Shown here piece after piece: positions 51,834 through 61,222 of a DNA stretch of 64,000 nucleotides. Origin of the DNA: Ruminococcus sp. Lineage in GTDB: Bacteria; Bacillota; Clostridia; Oscillospirales; Acutalibacteraceae. The notes below the pieces were generated by a model. It saw only the letters and a program-made list of their open reading frames with translations, was not told the origin of the DNA and did not search any database. The stretch covers positions 1 through 64,000 of the forward strand of contig SFIQ01000008.1 in NCBI GenBank assembly GCA_004555265.1, read 5' to 3'. Position numbers and translations under genes: made by a program. Positions within the stretch are counted from its first letter, which is position 1. Every line of letters begins with the position of its first letter.

Positions 51834-54800
51834 TTACTTTTTCACCTGCAAGGTGGCAATGTCGGTTAACGACATTTTGTCGCTCGGCACAATAAAGGTG
51901 CTTTGCATAATTGCCTTTGCCGCGTCTAACGAGGTTAAGCACGACGTGCCGCTTTCCACGGCAATGCGGCGCAGTTTAAAGCCGTCGCGGTTGGGGATTC
52001 TGCCGTGCGTCGGGGTGTTGATAATCAGCGACACATCGCCGGCGTTCAGCATATCGAGAATGTTCGGGCTTTCGCCGGAAATTTTGTTGACAGGTCTTGC
52101 GTTGATCCCCGCCGCCTGCAAGGCTTTGCGCGTGCCGGGCGTAGCGTAAAATTTAAAGTCGGAATCTTGAAATTCTTTGAGCATTTCGCAAATTTCCGCC
52201 TTGTCCTTATCGCGCACGGTGACAATGATTTTACCGTCCTTCGGCAAGGAAACGCCGCCGCCGTCAAACGCTTTTAAGAGCGCTTCGTTGTAATCTTGCG
52301 AAATGCCGAGCACTTCGCCTGTGGATTTCATTTCGGGACCTAAGGAAGTGTCCGCACCGATAATCTTTTCAAACGAGAACACGGGCAGTTTAATGGCGTA
52401 ATAGCCACTGTTTTTGTACAGCCCCGTGCCGTAGCCCATATCCGCGATTTTTTCGCCGAGCATGGCGCGCGTGGCAAGCGAAATGGCGGGAATACCCGTC
52501 ACCTTGCTGATGTAGGGCACGGTGCGCGAGGAACGCGGGTTCACTTCGATAATGTAAACCTCTTCGTGCAACACGATGAACTGAATATTCATCATACCGA
52601 TCACATGCAATGCCGACGCCAAGCGTTTGGTGTAATCCACAATGGTTTTTTGCACCTTTTGTGACAGCGTTACGGCGGGATAAACCGAAATGGAGTCGCC
52701 CGAGTGAATGCCCGCGCGGTCCACGTGTTCCATAATGCCGGGGATTAAAATATCTCTGCCGTCGCAAATCGCGTCCACTTCGACCTCTTGCCCCATTAAG
52801 TATTTGTCAACCAAAACGGGGTGCTCAGACAGGTCGGGAATGGTGCGGGTGATAATGTCCATAAATTCGGTGATGTCGTCGTCATTGGCGGCAATCTGCA
52901 TACCCTGCCCGCCCAAAACATAACTCGGACGCACCAAAACGGGGTAGCCGAGGCTGTGCGCTGCGGCGAGCGCTTCGTTGGTGGTGAACACCGTTTGCCC
53001 TTTGGGGCGTGCGATGTCACAGTATTCGAGAATTTCATCAAAGCGTTCTCTGTCCTCCGCCGCGTCCACATGGTCGGCGTCCGTGCCGAGTATCGTCACA
53101 CCCAAATCGTTGAGCGTTTTGGTCAGTTTAATCGCGGTCTGCCCGCCGAACTGCACAATCGCGCCGTCGGGTTGCTCCATTTCCACAATGTTCGTGACAT
53201 ATTCGGGTGTCAGCGGCTCGAAATACAACTTGTCCGAAATGTCAAAGTCGGTGGAAACGGTTTCGGGGTTGTTGTTGACGATAATCGCTTCACAGCCCGC
53301 TTTTTTGAGCGCCCAAACCGAGTGCACCGAGCAATAGTCAAACTCAATACCCTGCCCGATGCGGATAGGTCCTGAGCCCAAAACCATAATTTTCTTCTTG
53401 GTTTTGGTGGTGTCCACTTCATTTGCAATGCAATAATCCGAGTAATAGTAGGGCGTTTGCGCCGCGAATTCCGCCGCACAGGTATCGACAATCGAAAAAC
53501 TCGGCTGAATTTTCCACATTTTGCGTAAGTTTTTAATGGAACTTTCCGTGACGCCGACATTTTTTGCAATCACATCGTCCGTAAAGCCCAAACGCTTCGC
53601 TTCTAAGAGCGTGTCGCGGTCACAGCAACCTGTTGCGAGCAATTTTTCCATATCGACAATCACTTTGATTTTCTGCAAAAACCAAATGTCAATTTTGGTG
53701 ATGCCGTGGATTTTTTCAAGCGGCATATCGTTGTAAATCGCCGCGGCAACCACATAAATGCGTGTGTTGTCTATGTTTTGCAAAAGGGCTTCCAATTCCG
53801 CGTCGGATTTTGCAATCAAATCGTCATACAGCAGGCTTTTGCGGTTTTCTTCCAAAGAGTGCATCGCCTTTTGCAATGCCGCCTCGAACGAGTGCGCAAC
53901 CGCCATGACTTCGCCCGTGGCTTTCATTTGCGTGCCGAGGGTGCGTTTGGCGGTGACGAATTTGTCAAACGGCCATTTCGGGAATTTGACCACGCAATAG
54001 TCGAGCGCCGGCTCAAACGAGGCAAAGGTTTTGCCCGTGACGGCGTTCGGAATTTCGTCAAGACCGAGGCCCAGCGCGATTTTTGCCGCCACGCGGGCAA
54101 TCGGGTAACCCGTCGCTTTGGAAGCGAGCGCCGACGAACGCGACACACGGGGGTTTACCTCGATAACCGCATATTGGAACGAATCGGGGTGCAGGGCAAA
54201 CTGCACATTACAGCCGCCCTCAATGCCCAATTCCGTAATGATATTGAGCGCAGACGAACGCAGCATTTGATAGTCCTTATCCATCAGCGTTTGGCTGGGT
54301 GCCACAACGATAGAGTCGCCCGTGTGCACGCCGACGGGGTCTAAGTTTTCCATATTGCAGACCGTGATGCAGTTGCCTTTGGAGTCGCGCATCACTTCGT
54401 ATTCGATTTCTTTCCAACCTGCAATGCATTTTTCAATCAGCACCTCGGTCACGCGCGAAAGGCGCAAGCCGTTGGCGCAGATTTCGCGCAATTCCTGTTC
54501 ATTGTCGGCAATGCCGCCGCCCGTGCCGCCCAAGGTGTATGCGGGGCGCACAATCACAGGGTAGCCGATTTTTGCGGAAAATTCCACAGCGGATTCGACA
54601 TCGTGCACAACGAGGGACTCAATGCACGGCTCGCCGATTTTTTCCATTGTGTCCTTAAATTCCTGCCGGTCCTCCGCCTTTTTAATGGCAGAGGCGTTAA
54701 TGCCGATTAAGCGCACGCCGTTTGCCTTTAACACGCCGAGCTCGTCGAGTTCCATAGCGAGGTTTAACCCCGTCTGCCCGCCGAGGGTGGGCAAAATGGA

Positions 54801-55049
54801 GTCGGGTTTTTCTTTTTCAATGATTTTGGTTAAAGTCGGAATGGTCAAAGGCTCAATATAGACCTTGTCGGCAATGTCGCCGTCGGTCATAATCGTGGCG
54901 GGGTTGGAGTTGACGAGCACCACCTCAATGCCCTCTTCTTTTAAAGAACGGCAAGCCTGTGTGCCTGCATAATCGAATTCCGCCGCCTGCCCGATGATGA
55001 TGGGGCCTGAGCCGATAACCATTACTTTTTGAATGCTTTTATCAATCAT
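51834..55049 (-). CDS. Carbamoyl-phosphate synthase large subunit
   Basis: A 1071-residue protein with the full CarB layout: two tandem ATP-grasp halves (first about 1-400 with MVIGSGPIIIGQAAEFDY, second about 545-935 with MVLGSGPIRIGQGIEFDY), an oligomerisation domain between them, and an MGS-like regulatory domain at the end. It makes carbamoyl phosphate from bicarbonate, ATP and ammonia delivered by CarA, for pyrimidine and arginine synthesis. The ATG at 55049 overlaps the carA stop by 8 nt; upstream extension would run into carA. Confidence 0.97.
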   Translation of the reverse strand: MIDKSIQKVMVIGSGPIIIGQAAEFDYAGTQACRSLKEEGIEVVLVNSNPATIMTDGDIADKVYIEPLTIPTLTKIIEKEKPDSILPTLGGQTGLNLAMELDELGVLKANGVRLIGINASAIKKAEDRQEFKDTMEKIGEPCIESLVVHDVESAVEFSAKIGYPVIVRPAYTLGGTGGGIADNEQELREICANGLRLSRVTEVLIEKCIAGWKEIEYEVMRDSKGNCITVCNMENLDPVGVHTGDSIVVAPSQTLMDKDYQMLRSSALNIITELGIEGGCNVQFALHPDSFQYAVIEVNPRVSRSSALASKATGYPIARVAAKIALGLGLDEIPNAVTGKTFASFEPALDYCVVKFPKWPFDKFVTAKRTLGTQMKATGEVMAVAHSFEAALQKAMHSLEENRKSLLYDDLIAKSDAELEALLQNIDNTRIYVVAAAIYNDMPLEKIHGITKIDIWFLQKIKVIVDMEKLLATGCCDRDTLLEAKRLGFTDDVIAKNVGVTESSIKNLRKMWKIQPSFSIVDTCAAEFAAQTPYYYSDYCIANEVDTTKTKKKIMVLGSGPIRIGQGIEFDYCSVHSVWALKKAGCEAIIVNNNPETVSTDFDISDKLYFEPLTPEYVTNIVEMEQPDGAIVQFGGQTAIKLTKTLNDLGVTILGTDADHVDAAEDRERFDEILEYCDIARPKGQTVFTTNEALAAAHSLGYPVLVRPSYVLGGQGMQIAANDDDITEFMDIITRTIPDLSEHPVLVDKYLMGQEVEVDAICDGRDILIPGIMEHVDRAGIHSGDSISVYPAVTLSQKVQKTIVDYTKRLASALHVIGMMNIQFIVLHEEVYIIEVNPRSSRTVPYISKVTGIPAISLATRAMLGEKIADMGYGTGLYKNSGYYAIKLPVFSFEKIIGADTSLGPEMKSTGEVLGISQDYNEALLKAFDGGGVSLPKDGKIIVTVRDKDKAEICEMLKEFQDSDFKFYATPGTRKALQAAGINARPVNKISGESPNILDMLNAGDVSLIINTPTHGRIPNRDGFKLRRIAVESGTSCLTSLDAAKAIMQSTFIVPSDKMSLTDIATLQVKK

Positions 55050-56124
55050 CGTATCTGCCCTCCGCCGCCATTTTAATGAATTTGTCGAATAAGAACGAGG
55101 TATCCCGCGGGCCGGAATTCGCCTCGGGGTGGAACTGCACCGTGAACACGGGTTTGCCGTGATACACAATACCCTCTACGGTTTTGTCGTTGACATTGAT
55201 GCAGTTGATTTCGGCATTGCACGGCAATCCCTTGCCGTTGACCATATACCCGTGGTTTTGCGAGGAAAGGTAGGTTCTGTCCTCATGCAGGAATTTGACG
55301 GGGTGGTTTGCACCGCGATGCCCGTATTTCATACGCTCGGTTTCACCGCCGTTTGCAAGCGCCATCAACTGATGCCCCAAGCAAATGGCGAAGGTCGGAA
55401 TGCCGTAATCGTACAGTTTTTTGATTTCCCGGATCATGCCTACGCAGTCTGCCGGGTCGCCTGGGCCGTTCGACAGCATAATCCCGTCGGGCGCGGCTTT
55501 GATAATTTCCTCTGCCGTCGTCCACGCGGGGTATTGCGTGACCACGCACCCGCGTTTTACAAGGCTTTGTGCAATGTTGCGCTTTGTGCCGAAATCCATC
55601 AGCGCGATTTTCGCGCCGCTGTTGTCTTCGCCCAAAACGGTTTTTTCATGCAAGGTGACGCTTTCCACCAACTTGTCCTGCTTGAAGGCTTTTATGGCGG
55701 ACATAAGCCGTTCTTTGTCGGCAATATCCGCTGTCAGCACGCCGCGCATCGTGCCGCTTTCGCGTAGCTTTTTGACCACCGCACGCGTATCAATCCCCGA
55801 AAGGCAGGGGATATGGTATTCGCGCAGCAGGTCGTCGATTGTGCCGTCACAGCGGAAGTTTGAGGGCGTGTCGCACAATTCGTGCACGATAAACGCACTC
55901 GGCTGTAATTTTTCGCTTTCAAAATCTGCACGGCAAACCCCGTAGTTGCCAATCATGGGGTAGGTCATCACCACACCCTGTCCGGCATAGGACGGGTCGG
56001 TTAAAATCTCCACATAGCCTGTCATGGAGGTGTTAAACACAATCTCGCAGGCGGTTTCTTTAAAATCTCCGTGCGCGGTCCCCGCATAGACGGAACCGTC
56101 CTCCAACATCAAATACGCTTTCAA
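55042..56124 (-). CDS. Carbamoyl-phosphate synthase small subunit
   Basis: A 360-residue CarA: N-terminal CarA-specific domain (residues about 1-130) and C-terminal class I glutamine amidotransferase with nucleophile AICLGHQ (Cys near 244) and FHPE near the end. It hydrolyses glutamine and channels ammonia to CarB. The ATG at 56124 is the only start that keeps the family's N-terminus. No PyrR or PurR site was recognised upstream. Confidence 0.97.
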   Translation of the reverse strand: MKAYLMLEDGSVYAGTAHGDFKETACEIVFNTSMTGYVEILTDPSYAGQGVVMTYPMIGNYGVCRADFESEKLQPSAFIVHELCDTPSNFRCDGTIDDLLREYHIPCLSGIDTRAVVKKLRESGTMRGVLTADIADKERLMSAIKAFKQDKLVESVTLHEKTVLGEDNSGAKIALMDFGTKRNIAQSLVKRGCVVTQYPAWTTAEEIIKAAPDGIMLSNGPGDPADCVGMIREIKKLYDYGIPTFAICLGHQLMALANGGETERMKYGHRGANHPVKFLHEDRTYLSSQNHGYMVNGKGLPCNAEINCINVNDKTVEGIVYHGKPVFTVQFHPEANSGPRDTSFLFDKFIKMAAEGRYDD

Positions 56125-56233
56125 ATGCTTACACCGTGCCTTTCGTCACCCTGAATATTATCAATAAATTTTATCATATTACACCGGGGATTTCAACTGA
56201 AATCCCCTGAAAATAATTGCCGAATTGAAAAGA

Positions 56234-56259
56234 AAAGCGACGGTAAAAACCGTCGCTTT
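56234..56259 (-). terminator. Intrinsic terminator of the antiporter gene
   Basis: AAAGCGACGGT (56234-56244) and ACCGTCGCTTT (56249-56259) form an 11-bp stem with an AAAA loop; on the minus strand it is followed by a TTTTCTTTTC-like tail. It lies just after the antiporter stop. Confidence 0.82.
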
Positions 56260-56266
56260 AAACAGT

Positions 56267-57289
56267 CTAAAATGGCAAATATCCAAAAGAGGAATTTGTA
56301 GCCAAAACAGCGATATAGCCGATATAAATGCAAATCATCAGCGCGCCTTGCCAACGGCTTAATTTTTTGAGAATCAGCGTGGGAATAATCGCAATACAGA
56401 TAATCAATAAACAAATCGGCATATCGAGGAACGCGGACTGTTTCCCGACGGGGAGCGTGCCGCCCGACAAAAATGCGCATATCGGCAAAATCATGGTCAA
56501 GTCGATGATGTTTGCACCGATAATGTTGCCGATGGACAAATCCGACTGCTTCTTTACAATCGCGGTGATGGTGGTGACCAATTCGGGGAGCGAAGTCCCG
56601 ACGGCGATAATCGTCACGCCGATAATTGCTTCGGAAACGCCGAGGCTTTTGGCAATCACCGTGCCGTCGTCAACCAACAAATCCGCGCCGACCACAATGC
56701 CTGCCGCGCCGAGCAGGAATTTGGTCACATTGATGATAATATCCTTACCTGTTGCTTTCGGGCCGCGATCCTCTTCGGTGACGCCCAAGGATTTTTTACC
56801 GGAAATGATGTTTTCTGCCATAAATACGGCGAAAATCGCAATCATAATGATACTCTGCCACAGGTTCAAATCCAAATTGCACGAAAAAGCGAACAGCGCT
56901 GCGACTGCAAAAATCATCAAAGCGCCTTTAAAGGCAATTTCCTTGCGTTTGACGAGCGCGGGCATACACAAAACGGAAATGCTCATAATCAAGCCGACAT
57001 TCGCCGTGACCGAGCCGACGGCGTTGCCGATTGCCATATCGTTTTGCCCCTTTGCGGCGGCAATGGCGGAAACAAGCAATTCGGGGAGCGTGGTTGCAAA
57101 GCTGACAACCGTTGCACCGATAATGAACTTCGGAATGCCCGTTGCCTCTGCAATCCAGGTGGCAGCGTCCACAAAAATATCGCCGCCCTTGACAATGAAA
57201 AACAGCCCGAGCACGAACATAATAACAACATAGATCATATTGTCGGGAGCCAGCCCCAAAAGGTTGGCAAGAGAAGCGGATATTTCCAT
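56267..57289 (-). CDS. Calcium/sodium antiporter (CaCA family, YrbG-like)
   Basis: A 340-residue membrane protein with about ten helices and two inverted alpha-repeats: FATTLPELLVSAIAA and GTSLPELVTTITAIVKKQSDLSIGN-type, each containing the conserved [T/S]xPE exchange motif, followed by IGNAVGS and IGNIIGAN. It exchanges Ca2+ for Na+ or K+ across the membrane. The ATG at 57289 is used because AAAAGGAG precedes it; an upstream in-frame start at 57328 has none. Confidence 0.92.
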   Translation of the reverse strand: MEISASLANLLGLAPDNMIYVVIMFVLGLFFIVKGGDIFVDAATWIAEATGIPKFIIGATVVSFATTLPELLVSAIAAAKGQNDMAIGNAVGSVTANVGLIMSISVLCMPALVKRKEIAFKGALMIFAVAALFAFSCNLDLNLWQSIIMIAIFAVFMAENIISGKKSLGVTEEDRGPKATGKDIIINVTKFLLGAAGIVVGADLLVDDGTVIAKSLGVSEAIIGVTIIAVGTSLPELVTTITAIVKKQSDLSIGNIIGANIIDLTMILPICAFLSGGTLPVGKQSAFLDMPICLLIICIAIIPTLILKKLSRWQGALMICIYIGYIAVLATNSSFGYLPF

Positions 57290-57349
57290 TCGGCAAAGCT
57301 CCTTTTTTAAGATAGTGCATACGCACAAATTTAATAAATTTTAGCATAC

Positions 57350-58475
57350 AATGCGCGTAAAGTCAATATAAAAACAAGCGGAAACGGCAAAACAAAAACG
57401 GGGAGGACATATGAATTTTCATTTCGTTTGTCATCCTGCGCGAAGCGAAGGATCTCAAACAGCGCAAAGTGTAAAAGGTGCGAAACGAGATTCTTCGCCT
57501 ATCGGTGCAGAATGACAACGCGTAGGGGCGGCACGGAAATAAATGCATAATGAAAAATGAAGAATGAATAATGAATGTGCGTGGGAATGTTGTAGGGGGC
57601 GACGACTCGGCGCCCCGTTGTAGGGGCGGGTTTCCATGCCCGCCCGCAAATTTTGATGTGATTTCGCGGAACAACACTAAGGTTGTTCCCTACGAATCGT
57701 AGGGGCGAACTGTGTTCGCCAGACAAAATGCGATATCATTTCGCGGAACGGTCAAAACCGTTCCCTACGCGCGAAATGCATTTTCAGGGTAGGGCGGGGG
57801 CTTGCTCCCGCCGCGGGATTTGCTTTGAATTACGGAACGGACAAACTGTAATGCGTGCGTAGGGGGCGACGACTCGGCGCCCCGTTGTAGGGGCGGGTTT
57901 CCACGCCCGCCCGCGAATTTTGATGTAATTTCGCGGAATGACACTTAGGTCGTTCCCTACGAATCGTAGGGGCGAACTGTGCTCGCCCGACAAAATGCGA
58001 TATCATTTCGCGGAACGGTCAAGACCGTTCCCTACGCACACGCAATACATTTCGAGCGTAGGGGGCGACGACTCGGCACCCCGTTGTAGGGGCGGGTTTC
58101 CATGCCCGCCCGCGAATTTTGATGTGATTTTGCGGAACGACACTTAGGTCGTTCCCTACAATTCGTAGGGGCGAACTGTGTTCGCCCGACAAAATGCGAT
58201 GTCATTTTGCGGAACAGTCAAGACCGTTCCCTACGCGCGAAATGCATTTTCAGGGTAGGGCGGGGGCTTGCCCCCCGCCGTAGGGTTTGATGTGCATTGG
58301 CGGCGGGGGCAAGCCCCCGCCCTACCGTATAAATACAAACATAAATAAAAATTTATACTATTTTATAAGTATAAAAACATATATATAACAAACACCGACA
58401 AACACCGACGGGGGACGCTATATAAAGGGTTTCAGAAAAATACAAACACGCAATACAGAAAATTGCAAAAAACGC
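57350..58475. repeat. Intergenic palindrome mosaic; no gene
   Basis: No credible gene. It holds a TCATCCTGCGCGAAG...AATGACA unit at 57429-57517 (inverted relative to 1132-1220), a run of GGGGCGACGACTCGGCGCCCC, GGGCGGGTTTCCACGCCCGCCC, GGAACGAC/GTCGTTCC, GGGCGAAC/GTTCGCCC and GGAACGGTC/GACCGTTCC units repeated about three times in the same order from 57597 to 58240, and a complete 71-bp inverted unit at 58255-58325. The repeated order suggests block duplication of about 200 bp. Confidence 0.82.
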
Positions 58476-58504
58476 TTGACGAACCCCCTTTCTTGTGGTA
58501 TAGT
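58476..58504 (+). promoter_or_regulatory. Promoter of the rpmG-secE-nusG-rpl operon
   Basis: TTGACG (58476-58481) and TATAGT (58499-58504) with a 17-bp spacer, close to consensus, 51 nt before rpmG. Confidence 0.82.
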
Positions 58505-58554
58505 ACTTGTACCTCTCTAAGAGGGTTCGAACCGCGAATAACGGAGGTGCCGAA

Positions 58555-58704
58555 ATGAGAGTCAAAATCACACTCGCTTGCACGGAATGCAAGCAACGCA
58601 ACTACAACACGAAGAAAAACAAGAAAAACACGCCTGACCGGTTGGAGATGAACAAGTATTGCAGATTCTGCAAGAAACACACACTCCACAGAGAAACCAA
58701 ATAA
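58555..58704 (+). CDS. Ribosomal protein bL33
   Basis: A 49-residue L33 of the zinc-binding type: CTECKQRN and CRFCKKHTLHRETK give the two CxxC pairs. Start ATG at 58555 follows GGAGG at about 58543. An upstream in-frame codon at 58507 lies near the transcription start and is rejected. The position before secE-nusG is the usual one. Confidence 0.95.
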   Translation: MRVKITLACTECKQRNYNTKKNKKNTPDRLEMNKYCRFCKKHTLHRETK

Positions 58705-58718
58705 GACGGAGGAGTATT

Positions 58719-59129
58719 ATGGCTGACGAAATCAAAAAAGAAGCTGCCGAAACCTCAAAGTCTACTCCGAAGGCGGAAAAAGCAAAGAAAGATACCGCGG
58801 CGAAGAAAAAAGATTCGTCGAAAGATGCAAAGGATAAAAAAGCCAACATTTTTGTGCGTATGGGCAAGGCAATCGCCAAGTTCTTTAAAGACGAAAAAGG
58901 CGAATGCAAAAAAATCGTTTGGCCGGACAGAAAAACCGTGCTGAAAAGCACCGGGGTTGTTTTGGTGGTCGTTGCAATTTTTGCCCTGATCCTTTGGCTT
59001 GTGGATACAGGTCTTTCCGAAGGTGTAAAGGCGCTGATCAATCTTGCCGAAAAGGTCGGCAGCGAAAGCGATGCTGAAGCCGCTGTTACCGAAGCCGGCA
59101 GAATGATATCCGGTCTGTTCGGTATGTAA
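58719..59129 (+). CDS. SecE, preprotein translocase subunit
   Basis: A 136-residue SecE with a long charged Lys/Ala/Glu-rich N-terminal extension (about 60 residues, low complexity), the conserved amphipathic helix (FFKDEKGECKKIVWPDRKTV) and one transmembrane helix (STGVVLVVVAIFALILWLVD). It is longer than the usual 60-75 residues because of the extension and a C-terminal tail. The ATG at 58719 follows GACGGAGGAG; an upstream frame extension into rpmG is rejected. Confidence 0.92.
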   Translation: MADEIKKEAAETSKSTPKAEKAKKDTAAKKKDSSKDAKDKKANIFVRMGKAIAKFFKDEKGECKKIVWPDRKTVLKSTGVVLVVVAIFALILWLVDTGLSEGVKALINLAEKVGSESDAEAAVTEAGRMISGLFGM

Positions 59130-59142
59130 CGGAGGGCGTTCT

Positions 59143-59703
59143 ATGGCAGAAAATGCAAAATGGTATGTTGTGCATACCTATTCCGGATATGAAAACAAGG
59201 TTGCGACAAATATCGAAACCGTTGTGGAAAATCGGAAAATGCATGACCAAATCCTCGAAGTCAGCGTACCCACCGAAACCGTCACCGAAATCCGCGAGGA
59301 CGGTACCAAAAAAGAGGTGGAGCGCAAAATTTTCCCCGGGTATGTGCTTGTGAAGTTCGCCGTCTTTGAAAATGAGGACACGGACGAGGTCAAAATGACA
59401 GACGACGCTTGGTATGTGGTGCGCAATACGCGCGGCGTAACCGGCTTCGTGGGTCCCGAAAGCAAGCCCGTTCCCCTGACGGACGAGGAAGTCCTCAAAT
59501 TGGGTGTTGAAAAACGCGTGATTGAGGTCAATTACGAAAAAGGCGATATGGTCACCATCATTGACGGCGCGTTTGAAGGCGTTATCGGCGTGGTGGACGA
59601 TATTGACACAGACCAAAATTCCGTCCGCGTCATCATTTCGATGTTCGGCAAAGAAACGCCCGTCGATTTGGAACTCGACCAGGTGGAAACGGTCAAAGAA
59701 TAA
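59143..59703 (+). CDS. NusG transcription factor
   Basis: A 186-residue NusG: N-terminal NGN domain (AKWYVVHTYSGYENKV, RKIFPGYVLVK, WYVVRNTRGVTGFVG) and C-terminal KOW domain (EKGDMVTIIDGAFEGVIGVV). It links RNA polymerase to pausing, Rho or ribosomes. CGGAGGGCG precedes the ATG. Confidence 0.97.
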   Translation: MAENAKWYVVHTYSGYENKVATNIETVVENRKMHDQILEVSVPTETVTEIREDGTKKEVERKIFPGYVLVKFAVFENEDTDEVKMTDDAWYVVRNTRGVTGFVGPESKPVPLTDEEVLKLGVEKRVIEVNYEKGDMVTIIDGAFEGVIGVVDDIDTDQNSVRVIISMFGKETPVDLELDQVETVKE

Positions 59704-59715
59704 GTTTTGGTAATC

Positions 59716-59734
59716 AGCGGAAAATCCGCTTTTT
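59716..59734 (+). terminator. Weak hairpin and T-run between nusG and rplK
   Basis: AGCGGA (59716-59721) and TCCGCT (59725-59730) with T-run to 59734. Short stem; likely a partial terminator or attenuator. Confidence 0.5.
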
Positions 59735-59737
59735 ATG

Positions 59738-59798
59738 GCGTGTGGCAACACGCGCCGTGGGAGGGGCAGTCGAAGTCAACTGTTCCGCCACTACCACG
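59738..59798 (+). promoter_or_regulatory. rplK leader RNA structure
   Basis: GCGTGT/ACACGC (59738-59753) forms one small hairpin. CGTGGGAG near 59756-59763 can pair with the distal ACTACCACG near 59790-59798. A GTGGGAG...CTACCAC leader just before rplK with a strong GGAGG site is a recurring arrangement in Firmicutes; I recognise the pattern but cannot name a verified ligand. Confidence 0.5.
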
Positions 59799-59818
59799 AA
59801 TTTTGGAGGTGCAAACAA

Positions 59819-60244
59819 ATGGCTCAAAAGGTTGTAGGCTTTATTAAGCTGCAAATCCCCGCCGGCAAAGCAACACCGGCACCGCCCGTTGGTCCGGCAC
59901 TCGGTCAGCACGGCGTTAACATCATGGCGTTCACAAAGGAATTTAACGAACGCACCAAAAACGATATGGGTATGATTATCCCCGTCGTTATCACGGTTTA
60001 TGCAGACCGTTCTTTCACATTCGTAACGAAAACTCCGCCCGCGGCTGTGCTTATTAAAAAGGCTTGCGGTATCGAGAGCGGTTCGGGTGTTCCGAACAAG
60101 ACGAAGGTCGCAAAAATCACGAGCGAGCAGATTCGCAAAATCGCGGAAACAAAAATGCCCGATTTGAACGCTTCGAGCGTGGAATCCGCAATGAGCATGA
60201 TCGCCGGAACCGCGCGTTCCATGGGCGTTACGGTCGAAGACTGA
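59819..60244 (+). CDS. Ribosomal protein uL11
   Basis: A 141-residue L11 of standard length. KLQIPAGKATPAPPVGPALGQ near the N-terminus and GIESGSGVPNKTKVAKIT, DLNASSVESAMSMIAGTARSMGV near the end are diagnostic. The ATG at 59819 follows GGAGGT at about 59805. Confidence 0.97.
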   Translation: MAQKVVGFIKLQIPAGKATPAPPVGPALGQHGVNIMAFTKEFNERTKNDMGMIIPVVITVYADRSFTFVTKTPPAAVLIKKACGIESGSGVPNKTKVAKITSEQIRKIAETKMPDLNASSVESAMSMIAGTARSMGVTVED

Positions 60245-60303
60245 TGCTCCTTTGTGGGAGGAAACATCCGATTTAACCACTTTATAGGAGGAAATTCGTA
60301 GTT

Positions 60304-61014
60304 ATGAAACACGGTAAAAAATATGCGGAAAGCGCAAAACTCGTCGACAGAACCAAACTGTATGATACCGACGAAGCGCTTGCCCTGACAGTAAAAACAG
60401 CAACGGCGAAGTTTGACGAAACCGTTGAAATCCATGTCCGCTTGGGCGTTGACTCTCGCCATGCCGACCAACAGGTTCGCGGCGCGGTCGTGCTCCCGAA
60501 CGGCACAGGTAAAAAAGTGCGCGTTGCCGTATTCGCAAAGGGTGCGGACGCAGACGCAGCGGCAGCCGCCGGCGCAGAAATCGTCGGCGCGGAAGACCTG
60601 GTTGCACAGGTGCAGGGCGGTATGATGGACTTTGATGTCTGCATTGCCGCGCCCAACATGATGGGCTTGGTCGGCCGTCTCGGTAAAGTGCTCGGTCCGC
60701 GCGGCTTGATGCCCTCGCCGAAAGCCGGTACGGTTACCCCCGATGTGGCGAAAGCCGTTACCGAAGCAAAAGCCGGTAAGATTGAATACAGATTGGACAA
60801 AACCAACATCATTCACTGCCCCATCGGTAAGGTTTCGTTCGGTCCCGAAAAGCTGGCTGAAAACTTCAACACCTTGATGGACGCAATCGTGAAGGCGAAA
60901 CCCGCCGCCATGAAAGGCCAGTACATCAAGTCCTGCGTGGTTGCGACCACCATGGGCCCCGGCGTGAAGGTGAACGCCAACAAGCTCGGCGCAGCACCCG
61001 TTGCAGCTGAGTAA
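60304..61014 (+). CDS. Ribosomal protein uL1
   Basis: A 236-residue L1 with HVRLGVDSRHADQQVRGAVVLP, MGLVGRLGKVLGPRGLMPSPK and the terminal TTMGPGVKVN motifs. ATAGGAGGAAA precedes the ATG. L1 is known to repress its own operon in many bacteria. Confidence 0.97.
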   Translation: MKHGKKYAESAKLVDRTKLYDTDEALALTVKTATAKFDETVEIHVRLGVDSRHADQQVRGAVVLPNGTGKKVRVAVFAKGADADAAAAAGAEIVGAEDLVAQVQGGMMDFDVCIAAPNMMGLVGRLGKVLGPRGLMPSPKAGTVTPDVAKAVTEAKAGKIEYRLDKTNIIHCPIGKVSFGPEKLAENFNTLMDAIVKAKPAAMKGQYIKSCVVATTMGPGVKVNANKLGAAPVAAE

Positions 61015-61024
61015 AAAAACGGTA

Positions 61025-61056
61025 TTGACATTTCCGTTTTGAAATGTTAATATAAT
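61025..61056 (+). promoter_or_regulatory. Internal promoter before rplJ
   Basis: TTGACA (61025-61030) with TAATAT at 61049-61054 (18-bp spacer) or TATAAT at 61051-61056 (20-bp spacer). It drives the rplJ-rplL leader. Confidence 0.7.
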
Positions 61057-61067
61057 ATCCGCTTGCC

Positions 61068-61180
61068 GAAGACAGCAGGTGCGTTTTGCGTAAGGACTTC
61101 CCGTCCGCCTGCCGAGGAAAAGTTGTGAAATGTTGATTTTACACGCCTTTTCCGCTCTGTCGGGAAAGGCGATTTTGTTC
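61068..61180 (+). promoter_or_regulatory. L10 leader with attenuator
   Basis: The stretch ACAGCAGGTGC ... AAGGACTTCCCG ... CCTGCCGAGGAAA fits the ribosomal protein L10 leader, which is bound by the L10-L12 complex. It ends in CGCCTTTTCCG (61144-61154) pairing with CGGGAAAGGCG (61161-61171), followed by ATTTTGTT, a terminator for attenuation. Confidence 0.8.
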
Positions 61181-61222
61181 TCATAAAGCAAGCGAAAAAA
61201 TTCTTTTAGGAGGTGAATCCGT

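Noticed and set aside
56328..57233. Plus-strand frame of about 300 codons opposite the antiporter
   Set aside because: The minus-strand frame has the full CaCA motifs; the plus-strand frame is a shadow.
57350..58475. tRNA or small RNA genes in the repeat block
   Set aside because: No cloverleaf with TTCGAAT-type T-arm and matching acceptor was found; hairpins are explained by the repeat families.
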